Assembly (NCBI GenBank): GCA_017526905.1
Contig: JAFXQT010000100.1
Coordinates: 1 to 45,691, forward strand
Direction: 5' to 3'
From: Bacteroidaceae bacterium
GTDB lineage: Bacteria > Bacteroidota > Bacteroidia > Bacteroidales > Bacteroidaceae
DNA length: 45,691 bases
This document shows positions 20,101 through 28,182 of this stretch, piece after piece. Below the pieces are notes generated by a model. It did no database searches. It was not told the DNA's origin and was given only the letters and a program-made list of their open reading frames with translations. The stretch's first letter is position 1. Each line of letters begins with the position of its first letter. The translations under genes and the position numbers were made by a program.

Positions 20101-21301
20101 CGGTCATCACGTTCTGGAAGGCGTAGCCCGAGCCGCGTTTCTTCAGCTGCCAGTATTGTGCAAAGTTGTCCTTGTCCTCCTTGATGGATGCCACGTTGCC
20201 TTCCACCTCGGTCATGTACAGACCGTACTTGGGGCTGTACACGCGGTAGTAGAGGCCGTCCTGGAGCTGTCCCACAAATCCGCTGGCCTCGTTCACGTGT
20301 GCCTTCACGTCGTCCAGTGTCATGTCCTCGACCAGTTCGATGGTCCAGTCGCATCCGGCATCGCCCTTGTAGGCCCATTCGTGCAGTGTTGTCCCGTCGT
20401 TGCCCAGGTTCAGGCAGCTGTTGCCGCTGAAGTCGTTCTTTGATGATATGTTTACGTAGGCTGCCGTGCCTGTGTTGTTGGGGCTGAACTGGAAGTAGAG
20501 CGTGGTGGCTGCGGCGGTCGGCTTGCTGAATGTGGCAGCAAGGAATTCGCCCGTGTGTGCATTGCGGACGGTGTAGCCTGTGCCGTTTTTGGTGGCCAGC
20601 CACACCTGGCAGAACTTGTTGCTGTTGTTCTTGGTGGCTCCCACGGCCGATCCGGCGGCGGTGCTGGTCAGGTAGGCGGTGCTGGAGCGTTTGTTCTTCA
20701 GGCGGAACAGGCTGAGCTGGCTCATTTGGTAGTTATAAAGGTCGCGTCCGGTCAGCTTGTCCGGGTCGGCGGTCTTCACCTCCTTGAAGCCCCAGTCGCC
20801 CGTGCCGTCCAGGCTCTTGTCGGTGCCGCCTTTCGGGTCGCCTCCGTTGGTGGGTGCTATCATTACATAGGTCGAGCCTTGCATCAGGAAGTGTCCGGGC
20901 GTGGCGTCGATGAGCGGGAAGGTCAGTGCCCATGCGGCGGTGGCAGGCGAGCCGGTGCCGCGTGCCGAGCCGGAAGGCCCTTTCACATAGTTGCCGCGTC
21001 CGGTCTTCAGGTAGAAGCTGCCATCCGTTTCGGTGGCTTCCAGGCAGAACAGGTAGCCTTCGTTGCCGCTGGCCGAGATGCCGTTTGGAACGGAGCCTTG
21101 CTTCAGCGAGTAGTTGCTGTTCTCGTAGATGTACGTTCCTGTGGCGCGGTTGTGCAGGAAGTACCACTTGCCGGTTTCCAGGTTAGTCACGTCGTTGCCC
21201 ACGCTCAGCACGCCTTGCGGCAGGTCCTGTGCATGTGTGGTCAGGCTGCCCATCATCGCGATGAGAGCCATCAGTGTAAGGTAAATCTTTCTCATATTCA
21301 T
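17165..21301 (-). CDS. M60-type secreted metallopeptidase (putative mucin/glycoprotein peptidase)
   Basis: A 1,378-residue protein with a signal peptide (ending TTHA). Repeated ricin-like beta-trefoil segments occupy about residues 35-490 (GKWYFLHNRATGTYIY, GLYYRVYSPKYGLYM). A gluzincin zinc site follows: HEMGH at 821-825, with Glu838 twelve residues later, fitting the M60/enhancin pattern HExxH-x(8-28)-E. The C-terminal part has beta domains and a tail VFDLSGRRIDH...GIYIMGSKKLLKK. Characterised M60-like enzymes of gut bacteria cleave O-glycosylated proteins such as mucins next to the glycan; the same activity here is inferred. A well-matched promoter lies directly upstream, and the gene is translationally coupled to the downstream F5/8-C protein. 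Confidence 0.92.
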   Translation of the reverse strand: MNMRKIYLTLMALIAMMGSLTTHAQDLPQGVLSVGNDVTNLETGKWYFLHNRATGTYIYENSNYSLKQGSVPNGISASGNEGYLFCLEATETDGSFYLKTGRGNYVKGPSGSARGTGSPATAAWALTFPLIDATPGHFLMQGSTYVMIAPTNGGDPKGGTDKSLDGTGDWGFKEVKTADPDKLTGRDLYNYQMSQLSLFRLKNKRSSTAYLTSTAAGSAVGATKNNSNKFCQVWLATKNGTGYTVRNAHTGEFLAATFSKPTAAATTLYFQFSPNNTGTAAYVNISSKNDFSGNSCLNLGNDGTTLHEWAYKGDAGCDWTIELVEDMTLDDVKAHVNEASGFVGQLQDGLYYRVYSPKYGLYMTEVEGNVASIKEDKDNFAQYWQLKKRGSGYAFQNVMTERYIQVQGSTSNIYKTGNNQATLYPRRTSDEWNYKWYITNADGAAAGCHTDANHNVVMWADTGNDGNLWQFENVQLNQADIDAARGALQIFNDLVKNQSTLQEHLDALFADKACTTLLPAIQAMTDEQLAANYDFAALNADMQAMVLKVKNNTWQQFTNKTTGYTAGYEKFFRIADYKIYSHHQEMANGNNFTMANSFGRLSGPTGIVANPGDIIYIYVDEAPKSECTLALETITTDGVAGNHPTGTQTPLKKGLNLIYSGQQALLYIFHQLNNTSKYLADYPDIKIHIEGGQLNGYWDATRGMTNADWKLLQQDLLKAPFVNLKTKHLVFQMDTKLVLAAEPNEMEGLMRIWDMIPENEERYMGVEDFEGRYRNIWNAFSGASSYMHASTYGTWYSEGTISQIMNYANMRKAGSLWGPSHEMGHNHQGSINVCGTTESSNNMFSNINTFEQGIQTSRRQLPPDVFADLATSKPWVGRDIWNTTSMFFQLYLYFHVMHHDDQFLPNLFRTLRKNPINKRSGWDSTTPFVDGGETKTGANITYGRLDYLHLAKMCCDAAQADLSEFFEAYGMFVPVENHFVGDYANYLVTTSKADIEAAKKYMKKYPKKLGNIMFIDDHILPMKDADPNNKFEGIPAANGKKSNNTSQRGNGGNNIGDVGDYEDFDDNPDFEVDGDYFTLSGSTITFKGKGYMGHKFYDLKGNLIWATNAKTATLPTSVKNLGVDNFRVVAAEANMSDVPCPYYKSSTNKVYKANVYFGKEDNANVWWTGSTTDIDTYLPTNAMMVMEGEGAPDNVLKAANVINTDGTAQQVVIDGTQPCFIPTNATVGTLKFTKPFSGYAALCLPFAVTDADVDGLQTATYENNTLNVTSANRVEANYPVVAQNGLNLTLTNVQLKAGNFQTQTNISVLTADGQNVENAAEAAPFIYPMEQAVGISNLNSTNHHTTTNAPVFDLSGRRIDHVQKAGIYIMGSKKLLKK

Positions 21302-21332
21302 AAGGTTTTCGTGTTACTTTATGTTTTCGAGG

Positions 21333-21363
21333 CAAAAGTACAGCATTCGGCTGACATGGCAAA
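21333..21363 (-). promoter_or_regulatory. Bacteroidetes-type promoter of the M60 peptidase gene
   Basis: On the minus strand TTTG (21360-21363) is followed after exactly 19 bases by TACTTTTG (21333-21340), matching the phylum consensus TTTG-N19-TAnnTTTG. The predicted leader is about 25 bases, ending at the start codon at 21301. This is the best promoter match I found in the window. Confidence 0.8.
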
Positions 21364-21373
21364 GGTTTTGGGC

Positions 21374-21409
21374 AAAAAAAAGCAGGAGAGGCGTTTGTGC
21401 CTCTCCTGC
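21374..21409 (-). terminator. Intrinsic terminator of the upstream F5/8-C gene
   Basis: A perfect 11-base stem (gcaggagaggc / gcctctcctgc, 21382-21409) has a 6-base loop and, on the minus strand, is followed by eight T's. It lies about 30 bases after the stop of the 1,213-residue protein gene and just upstream of the peptidase promoter, so the two are probably separate transcription units. Confidence 0.88.
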
Positions 21410-21440
21410 CGATTGTTGTCGGTGTCGTGCCGAAGTGTGC

Positions 21441-24400
21441 TTACTTCACGGCCACCTTCACGCCGTTCAGGATATACACGCCCTTAGGCATGTTCTGCAG
21501 CGTGTTCAGGTTGGCCTTCTTGGCCACGAGCTGTCCGTCGATGGTGTAGAGCTCGCCCACCTTGGCCACCTTGGCCAGGGTCTCGCCGATGCCGTCGGAT
21601 GCATCCATGTCGATGGTCACCGTCGGACGGTCGGAACGCTTGAAGCCGGTGCCCTCGGCGGTCATGTAGGCCGAGTTGGCAGCCACGACGCCGCCCTGCA
21701 TCACGTCCTTCAGCACCACGAAGGTGTTACCCTCCACAACCACATCGTTGGTCTTCAGTTCCTTCTGTACGAAGGTACCGATGAGGCAGCTGGTGGTGTC
21801 GGCCTCGGTAGTGAGGTCATAGCCGTGCTTCAGCTGTACAAGTTCGGCCTCTTGATCGGCCACGTAGTCCTCCAGGTTGCCATCCACATACAGGAACGGG
21901 CGTCCGCCTTCGGCCTTTGTGATGGGTGCGAGGGTGATCTCGGTGCCTTCGATGGAGCTGATGCCGTACATGCCGTCCTCAGCCGAGATCTCCACGGGGT
22001 AGCACAGGGCGTTCAGGGCGCCGTGCACCACGGGCATGTTGAAGGTGGTGCCATCGTAGTTGGCTTCCACATCGCCCACTTCCTCAATGAAGAGGCCGCT
22101 GTTGCTGCCGGGGGTGTTGGCATTCCAGGTGACCAGGGCGTTGTACGAGCGTGCAATGTGCAGGTAGTTATGGTTCACACCGTCGAAGGTCTTGGCGGCG
22201 ATGACGTTCTGGCCATAGCCGATGGCGCTGACGTTGAACAGCGACGGGTGTAGGCTCAGCGATGCGTAGTTAGTGCCGCCGGTGGTGCGGATGAACAGGC
22301 CGGAAGCCTTGTTCTGGATGATGTAGGCGCTGTCGCCCACGGCAATGAAGCGGAACTGTGCCAGGTCGTCCATGGCGATTTCGTCAGCTGCATCCACGTA
22401 GATGCCGAAGCCCAGGGCCACTTCGCTCTCGTCCACGGGCACCACGGTCTTCAGGGTGAAGGTGCTGGTGGTTTCCTCGCCCTCGTCGTTGGTGCTGGTG
22501 CGCTCCACGCTCTCCGTCTCGACGTTGGCGGGCGTCACATACTTGCCGAACAGGGCCTCGTCAATCACATCCTCAAAGGCGTTCACGGAAGCTTTGGCAG
22601 GTGTCTTGTCCCAGCCATACTTCTCGTATTCGGCCTCGGTGGCAAAGCGGAACTTGTACCACTTGCCCGTCTGGATGCCGATGGCGCCTTCCAGCAGTTT
22701 GGCCGACTTGGCCTTGATGTCCTCGACAAACTTCTCCGTCTGGGTGCGTGTGTAGATACCGGCCTCGTTGTAAGCCTTGGCATCGGCAACGGCCTGCTTG
22801 AAGGCATCGCCGGCAGCGGTGTTGGTCCAGAAGCCCGGGTTGGTGCCGCTCACCACCATGTTCTCCTTGCCGTCCCACTGGGCGATGAGTTCGCGCAGTT
22901 CGGTGGGATCCACCACCTCGGCCATGAAGGCGTCGTAGGCGGCTTTCAGCTCGTCATAGTTGGCTTGTGTCAGGTCGGCAGCTTCGATGTCCTTCTGCTT
23001 CTCCAGCACATCCTCCAGGTTGGTGGCGATGACACCCAGCTGTGCATACTGCGAGTTGGGGTTGTCGGTCACGGCAAACAGCTGGAACTCGCTCACGTGG
23101 CCGTAGCCGCGGGTCACGCCGTTGGCCTTGGTCGTGGTGTCGTCGATGTAGAAGCGCAGGTACTGGAAGCCCTGCACGTGGAACAGGTCGCTCTTAATGG
23201 TCTCGGTGTTGCTGCCGTAAGGTGTCGAGAGCTGGCCCAGGTCGGTCCAAGCCTCGTCGGCTGCATCGGGATCGTTGCTTCCCATCACGCCCCACAGGAT
23301 GATGTGGTCGTTGGCCACGGCGCGGCGTGTGATTTGCATCTGCATCATGTCATAGCCTGCTTCGGGCAGTGCCACCTGCAGGTAGTGAGTGTGCGCGGCC
23401 ACGTTGTTACTCCAGTCAGAGTGCCAGTAGGTGCTTGCATTGCCGTCGATCAGTGCCTCGATACTGCCTTCGCGGGTCTCTGTCCAAGGCGAGCTGAGCT
23501 GGTCAGCGCTGGTGATGAGCCCGTCGCTTACGAGGTAGTCCTTTGCAGTGAGCAGCTTGTTCTGTGCATCGGTCTTCATGGCGTTGTAGTCCTTGACCAG
23601 CTGGTTGTGAGCCTTCACGGGCAGCCAGGCGTCCATGGCGGCCTGAGCCTCCTCGTCGCTCACGGGCTCGAACACCCACATGGTGGGCAACACGGGGCCA
23701 CTGCCGTCGGCAGCCCACCAGCCAATCACATAGCCGTTCACGCCGGCACCGCTGCCATGGCCTTTCTGGTGCAGTGCCAGCATGCCGTTAGGTGCCACAG
23801 GCTTGCTCTTTTGGTCGGCCATACAGATATACACCGATGTCTCGCCGGCTTCCGTCTTGGCGGGTTCCAGCCAGATGAGCTTGTCGCTGTCGGCAGTGCT
23901 GGTCACGTTGGCGCTGAGTACAACGCTGTTGAGGCGTGTCTCGCTGCCCATGTTGTACAGGTCGTACAGGCCGCCTTCCTTGTTGGTCAGCTTGTACAGG
24001 TTCATGGCCTCGCCGGTGGGATTGTTCTCGTCGCGGGTGTCCCAGATGTTGTACCAGGTGTTGTTATACTCGTAGCTCCTCAGGTACTTGTACATCGATA
24101 CGTCCTCGGTGATGTCCACACCGTTCTCGTCCTTCTCGCCAGTGGGCACCTTGTTGGTGAACATCTGGCTGGAGTGTATGCGGTAGTAGCCGTCCTCAAG
24201 GGTCAGGCCAATCTTGGTGGCTATCAGAGCGTTGTAGGTGTCGATGATGTTCTGGCGTGCAGCCGCGATCTCCTCGGCAGTGGGGTCGTCCTTGCCGGGG
24301 TCGAACAGCTCGTCGGCAAAGAGGATGGCCTGTGAGAAGGCGTTGTAGGCCTCTGGGCTGTACATGCCGGGCTCGTCGCCTTGCATGTCGCGCAGGGCAT

Positions 24401-25082
24401 CCTCATAGGCGCGGTACTCGTCCAGCGTCTTGTTCAGGGCGTTGTTGGCCTTGGTCCAGTCGTCCAGTTCCTCCAGCACCACATAGAAACCGGTGGTGTT
24501 GGCAAACAGGCCGTTGTTCTTGCCGTTAAGGGCTTCGTTGGCCACATAGTCAACAGCAATGACAGCGGTGGTGCCGTCCAGGTCGGTGGCCTCAACGTGT
24601 ACGGGCTCGGTCTTGCTGAAGCACTCCACAGCCTCCTCGCCGGCAATGGAAACGGATACGCCGTACTCGGCTATACTGGGCGTATAAGTGGGGTGGGTGC
24701 CCACCACGAAGTCCATGCCGATCTCTACAATCTTGTAGTTGCCGCTGATGCAGTTCAGCTCATAGTTGAGCGGGTGGCGCGACCCCCACAGGGCATACAG
24801 CTGCAGGTGCTCACGGTCCCAGAAGGCCATGTTGTTAGGACTCTGGCTGTTGTTGGGTGCTGCCTCGTAGGACACGGCGCTGAGGTAGATGTCGTAGCCG
24901 TCGATGGTCTTGATCTGACGGCCCCAAGCCAGCGTCTTGTCGGCATTGGAGTTCCAGTACACCCAGTCCATGTTATCTACACTGAGGTCCACACGTACGC
25001 GGTCGCCTTCAGCTGCAGTGGCTGTGGTGCTGTTCAGCAGCATCACGGCCGCCGTTAGGAGAAATAGGTAAAATTTCTTCAT
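21441..25082 (-). CDS. Secreted F5/8-type-C domain protein (paralogue A)
   Basis: A 1,213-residue protein with a signal peptide (MKKFYLFLLTAAVMLLNSTTATA). An N-terminal beta domain is followed by a helical segment (GMYSPEAYNAFSQAI, about 235-300), a lectin-like region, an F5/8-type-C/CBM32-like domain (about 520-672: DGLITSADQLSSPW to HVSEFQLFAVTD), helices (680-800) and beta domains. The tail (LYTIDGQLVAKK...GVYILNGVKVAVK) is of the same type as in the next two genes. It shares its whole layout with paralogue B on the other side of the M60 gene. The likely role is surface display and glycan or glycoprotein binding near the peptidase; no catalytic motif is seen. A roughly 200-base leader precedes it if the candidate -7 box at 25288 is used. 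Confidence 0.85.
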   Translation of the reverse strand: MKKFYLFLLTAAVMLLNSTTATAAEGDRVRVDLSVDNMDWVYWNSNADKTLAWGRQIKTIDGYDIYLSAVSYEAAPNNSQSPNNMAFWDREHLQLYALWGSRHPLNYELNCISGNYKIVEIGMDFVVGTHPTYTPSIAEYGVSVSIAGEEAVECFSKTEPVHVEATDLDGTTAVIAVDYVANEALNGKNNGLFANTTGFYVVLEELDDWTKANNALNKTLDEYRAYEDALRDMQGDEPGMYSPEAYNAFSQAILFADELFDPGKDDPTAEEIAAARQNIIDTYNALIATKIGLTLEDGYYRIHSSQMFTNKVPTGEKDENGVDITEDVSMYKYLRSYEYNNTWYNIWDTRDENNPTGEAMNLYKLTNKEGGLYDLYNMGSETRLNSVVLSANVTSTADSDKLIWLEPAKTEAGETSVYICMADQKSKPVAPNGMLALHQKGHGSGAGVNGYVIGWWAADGSGPVLPTMWVFEPVSDEEAQAAMDAWLPVKAHNQLVKDYNAMKTDAQNKLLTAKDYLVSDGLITSADQLSSPWTETREGSIEALIDGNASTYWHSDWSNNVAAHTHYLQVALPEAGYDMMQMQITRRAVANDHIILWGVMGSNDPDAADEAWTDLGQLSTPYGSNTETIKSDLFHVQGFQYLRFYIDDTTTKANGVTRGYGHVSEFQLFAVTDNPNSQYAQLGVIATNLEDVLEKQKDIEAADLTQANYDELKAAYDAFMAEVVDPTELRELIAQWDGKENMVVSGTNPGFWTNTAAGDAFKQAVADAKAYNEAGIYTRTQTEKFVEDIKAKSAKLLEGAIGIQTGKWYKFRFATEAEYEKYGWDKTPAKASVNAFEDVIDEALFGKYVTPANVETESVERTSTNDEGEETTSTFTLKTVVPVDESEVALGFGIYVDAADEIAMDDLAQFRFIAVGDSAYIIQNKASGLFIRTTGGTNYASLSLHPSLFNVSAIGYGQNVIAAKTFDGVNHNYLHIARSYNALVTWNANTPGSNSGLFIEEVGDVEANYDGTTFNMPVVHGALNALCYPVEISAEDGMYGISSIEGTEITLAPITKAEGGRPFLYVDGNLEDYVADQEAELVQLKHGYDLTTEADTTSCLIGTFVQKELKTNDVVVEGNTFVVLKDVMQGGVVAANSAYMTAEGTGFKRSDRPTVTIDMDASDGIGETLAKVAKVGELYTIDGQLVAKKANLNTLQNMPKGVYILNGVKVAVK

Positions 25083-25165
25083 AAGGGTTGGTTGTTAAGT
25101 TAGTAAAATATGAATTGATAGAGAGTCGTGTGTAAGTAGGATAGATGTGGTGCAGGCGTATCAAC

Positions 25166-25238
25166 CGCCGCTTCGTGCCCTTGCCGAGCCAGTGGGTGAA
25201 ATGATCAGTCGCCCTTTCGTGCTTTGGCCGAGCCGGTG
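25166..25238. repeat. Imperfect 29-bp direct repeat in the leader
   Basis: Bases 25166-25194 and 25210-25238 match at 23 of 29 positions; both contain ttcgtgc and gccgagcc followed by (a/g)gtg. They are 44 bases apart and lie between the candidate promoter and the start of the F5/8-C gene. They could be a regulator or RNA-binding site pair, or an old duplication. Confidence 0.6.
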
Positions 25239-25287
25239 AGTGTGGTATTCACTGAGAGTTTTTGCCTATGGGTAGGTTTTAAGCGGC

Positions 25288-25295
25288 CAAATATA
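25288..25295 (-). promoter_or_regulatory. Candidate -7 box upstream of paralogue A
   Basis: Reads TATATTTG on the minus strand (consensus TAnnTTTG). No TTTG is seen 19 bases further upstream. If used, the 5' leader is about 200 bases. Confidence 0.35.
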
Positions 25296-25440
25296 CGTTT
25301 ATATTCCGACATGCGCTCGCCCGCACGCGCTAAAAGCATCGTCTTTTAAGGATTATTAACCAATAGAGCCCACTTCAAGGCCGTTTTACCACTACTTCAG
25401 CGTGGCGTTTGGGGTGTGGCGACCAAGGTTTGCGGGGACC

Positions 25441-26004
25441 TCAGAAGTTGACGATATAGTGCTGCTTGTGCCGTTGCAGGTCAAAGAAAACGATGCCGTA
25501 GGTATAGACATCGAAGGTGCAGCCGGTGCGGGGGTCGGCCTTGATGGCTTCCCATTTGGCATGGCAGGCCCTGTCGCGGTGAATGCCTTCCAGAATGAGC
25601 ATACGGCAGGGTTGCAGCTGGTAGCCGGGCAGGGCGTCGGGCTTGACCAGGCACAGTTGTGGCGTCTCGGTTGCGGGGTCCACCAGCGTGGCTTTCCTGT
25701 TGCCGCAGCGCAGGCTGGCCTCCTCTGCGGCGGCGAGAGCGTCCGGCTGTCCGCAGATACCGAAGGTGTCGGCCTGTGCATAGTTGGCCAGGCGGAACAG
25801 CAGGCGGTGGCATTGCAGGGGGTAGCGCAGCAGCCAGCGCTGGTGCCACGGGTAGTGCCTGTCCAACTCGGCATAGGCGTAGTAGTGTGCGGGCTCCAGC
25901 AGCACGCTGCGCACGAAACTGTAGGCCCACGGCGAGTGGATGCCGTAGCCGCGGCGGTGACGTATGCGCCACAGCCAGACGAAGGGGTTGCGAATCAGCT
26001 GCAT
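25441..26004 (-). CDS. Short methyltransferase-like protein of Bacteroidales type
   Basis: A 187-residue soluble protein. The N-terminus (RHRRGYGIHSPWAYSFVRSV) and C-terminus (FDVYTYGIVFFDLQRHKQHY) match what I know of a Bacteroidetes family annotated as class I SAM-dependent methyltransferases. The usual family length is somewhat greater, and no clear glycine-rich motif I (GxGxG) is visible; residues around GICGQPDALAAAEE may be the degenerate remnant. Activity is therefore doubtful. The gene is divergent from the DUF4954 gene, with a candidate -7 box at 26079-26086 that gives a leader of about 65 bases. Confidence 0.6.
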   Translation of the reverse strand: MQLIRNPFVWLWRIRHRRGYGIHSPWAYSFVRSVLLEPAHYYAYAELDRHYPWHQRWLLRYPLQCHRLLFRLANYAQADTFGICGQPDALAAAEEASLRCGNRKATLVDPATETPQLCLVKPDALPGYQLQPCRMLILEGIHRDRACHAKWEAIKADPRTGCTFDVYTYGIVFFDLQRHKQHYIVNF

Positions 26005-26078
26005 GGCAGGGCTGGGTGGCTTGTTTCCTCCCGATGCCGTGTGCGGCGGGAGGCTTGACGAATGTTAAATAACCGATG

Positions 26079-26086
26079 CAAAGATA
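26079..26086 (-). promoter_or_regulatory. Candidate -7 box for the methyltransferase-like gene
   Basis: TATCTTTG on the minus strand, an exact match to TAnnTTTG. No good -33 box is seen at the usual spacing. It lies back to back with the plus-strand box at 26131. Confidence 0.5.
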
Positions 26087-26130
26087 TGATAAAAAATGTA
26101 ATCCCCTCTCCTCCTTTCGGGAAAAAGTAA

Positions 26131-26138
26131 TATTTTTG
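26131..26138 (+). promoter_or_regulatory. Candidate -7 box for the DUF4954 gene
   Basis: TATTTTTG matches TAnnTTTG and lies 33 bases before the chosen ATG at 26172. Its position argues against the upstream in-frame ATG at 26076, which would precede the transcription start. Confidence 0.5.
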
Positions 26139-26171
26139 GCCCGATTTTCACGAATCAACACAGATATCACC

Positions 26172-28157
26172 ATGCTACGACAACTTACACCAGAAGAACG
26201 CAAACGACTGGAAGCCCAGGGCAACAGCGCCGAGAACTGGGACGATGTGCTTATTACCGATGCCGCCAGCCTGAAGTACATACGCGGCACACGCTTCTCC
26301 GGCCATGTGGAGCTGGGACGCTTCACCGGCAGCTTCGACATGCCCGGCGGCATACACAAGCACACGGGTTTGTTCAATGCCACGCTGCACGATGTGACCA
26401 TCGGCGACGAGTGCTGCATTGAGAACATCAAGAACTACATAGCCCGCTATGACATAGCCGAGGGCTGTTTCATTGAGAACGTGGATATCATCCTGTGCGA
26501 CGGCACTTCGGCCTTTGGCAACGGGGTGGAGGTGGCCGTGCTGAACGAGACGGGAGGCCGCGAGGTGACCATTCATGACGGGCTCACTGCCCACGAGGCC
26601 TATATCCAGGCCATCTACCGCCACCGCCCCGAGTTGATACGCCGCGTAAAGCAGTTTGCCACCCAGCGTGCCGAGGCCTGCGCCACCGGCCGCGGCACCA
26701 TAGGTGCCCATGCCACCATCGTGGACACGGGCTATATTAAGAACATGTACATCGGCCCCTATGCCAAGGTGGAGGGTGCCGGCCGGCTGAAGAACGGCTC
26801 GCTGTGCAGCCGGCGCGAGGCTCCGGTGCACATAGGCTACGGCGTCATAGCCGACGACTTCATCGTGCAGGACGGCTCCTCGGTCGAGGACTGCACCACT
26901 CTCACACGCGTGTATGTGGGCCAGTCGTGCGTGCTGGGCCACGGCTATTCGGCCTCGGACAGCCTCTTCTTCTGCAACTGCCAGGAGGAGAACGGCGAGG
27001 CTTGCGCCATCTTTGCCGGCCCCTTCACGGTGACACACCACAAGAGCACCCTGCTCATTGCCGGCATGTTCTCGTTCATGAACGCCGGCTCGGGCTCCAA
27101 CCAGAGCAACCACATGTATAAGCTGGGCCCCATCCATCAGGGCGCCATGGAGCGCGGGGCCAAGACGGCATCGGACTCCTATATCCTGTGGCCGGCACGC
27201 ATCGGAGCCTTCTCGCTGGTGATGGGCCGCCACACCAGCAACCCCGACACCAGCGCACTGCCCTTCTCCTACCTGATCGAGAAGAACGGCGAGACCTATC
27301 TGGCGCCGGCCGTGAACCTGCGCTCGGTGGGCACCATACGAGATGCACAGAAGTGGCCGCGGCGCGACAAGCGTCAGGCCGAGGGGCGCTTGGACCAGGT
27401 GAACTTCAACCTGCTGTCGCCCTACACCATCGACAAGATGCTGCGCGGACTGCACATCCTGGAGGATATGGAGCGGCTGAGCGGACCCACCAGCGATGTG
27501 TATGCCTACCAAAGCGCCAAGATCAGCAACACGGCGCTGCACAAGGGCATACGCCTGTACCGCATTGCCATTCAGAAATTCCTGGGCAACTCGCTCATCA
27601 GCCGTCTGGAAAAGAAGGGCGGCAACACCGCACAGGAGGTGCTGGACAACCTGAAGCCCGAGTGCCCCACAGGGCGGGGCGAATGGCTGGACCTGGCCGG
27701 ACTCATCGCGCCGAAGACGTGCATCAACCAGCTGCTCGACGAGGTGGAGCAGGGCATTGTGAACACTACCGACGAGCTGAATGCACGCCTGGCCGACTTG
27801 CACCGCAACTACTACGATTACGAGTGGACGTGGGCCTATGACAAGATGCTGGAATACTACGGCCTGCAGCCCGACCGCATCACCATCGACGACCTGGTGG
27901 CCATCGTGCGCCAATGGCAGGAGAGCGTGGTGGCGCTGGACGAGATGCTGTATGCCGATGCGCGCAAGGAGTTCTCCCTCTCGGCCAAGACCGGCTTCGG
28001 CTTTGACGGCTCCAACCGCACGGCCGAGGCCGACTTTGAGCAAGTGCGCGGCGCCTTCGACAGCAACCCCTTCGTGACCGAGGTGCAGGCACACATTCAG
28101 CGCAAGAGCGCGCTGGGACAACGCACCGTGCAGTTCCTGGAAAGCCTCGGCGCATAG
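26172..28157 (+). CDS. DUF4954 family left-handed beta-helix protein
   Basis: A 661-residue cytoplasmic-type protein. The start at 26172 (MLRQLTPEERKRLE) is preferred over an ATG 32 codons earlier, because a -7 box lies between them and the extra residues look non-coding. Residues about 30-300 carry hexapeptide-like turns (ATLHDVTIGDECCIENIKNY, VHIGYGVIADDFIVQDGSS), as in UDP-GlcNAc pyrophosphorylase/acyltransferase beta-helices, and the rest is helical. I recognise it as DUF4954, common in Bacteroidetes; its role is unproven, with a sugar-nucleotide or acyl-transfer role often guessed. Two glycosyltransferase genes follow at short spacing (25 bases), so surface-polysaccharide metabolism is a reasonable context guess. 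Confidence 0.88.
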   Translation: MLRQLTPEERKRLEAQGNSAENWDDVLITDAASLKYIRGTRFSGHVELGRFTGSFDMPGGIHKHTGLFNATLHDVTIGDECCIENIKNYIARYDIAEGCFIENVDIILCDGTSAFGNGVEVAVLNETGGREVTIHDGLTAHEAYIQAIYRHRPELIRRVKQFATQRAEACATGRGTIGAHATIVDTGYIKNMYIGPYAKVEGAGRLKNGSLCSRREAPVHIGYGVIADDFIVQDGSSVEDCTTLTRVYVGQSCVLGHGYSASDSLFFCNCQEENGEACAIFAGPFTVTHHKSTLLIAGMFSFMNAGSGSNQSNHMYKLGPIHQGAMERGAKTASDSYILWPARIGAFSLVMGRHTSNPDTSALPFSYLIEKNGETYLAPAVNLRSVGTIRDAQKWPRRDKRQAEGRLDQVNFNLLSPYTIDKMLRGLHILEDMERLSGPTSDVYAYQSAKISNTALHKGIRLYRIAIQKFLGNSLISRLEKKGGNTAQEVLDNLKPECPTGRGEWLDLAGLIAPKTCINQLLDEVEQGIVNTTDELNARLADLHRNYYDYEWTWAYDKMLEYYGLQPDRITIDDLVAIVRQWQESVVALDEMLYADARKEFSLSAKTGFGFDGSNRTAEADFEQVRGAFDSNPFVTEVQAHIQRKSALGQRTVQFLESLGA

Positions 28158-28182
28158 CCGGGCGGAAGCGTAAACAACGCAC

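Larger units (their letters stand above)
25083..25440. other. Intergenic region with long leader of paralogue A
   Basis: No gene is visible in these 358 bases. They contain an imperfect 29-base direct repeat (25166-25238), a candidate minus-strand -7 box (25288-25295), and a stretch of lower GC downstream of the methyltransferase-like gene. No T-tract terminator is evident for that gene. Confidence 0.6.

Noticed and set aside
26076-26171. N-terminal extension of the DUF4954 protein from ATG 26076
   Set aside because: A TAnnTTTG box at 26131 lies inside it and the residues look non-coding; the start at 26172 fits the family.
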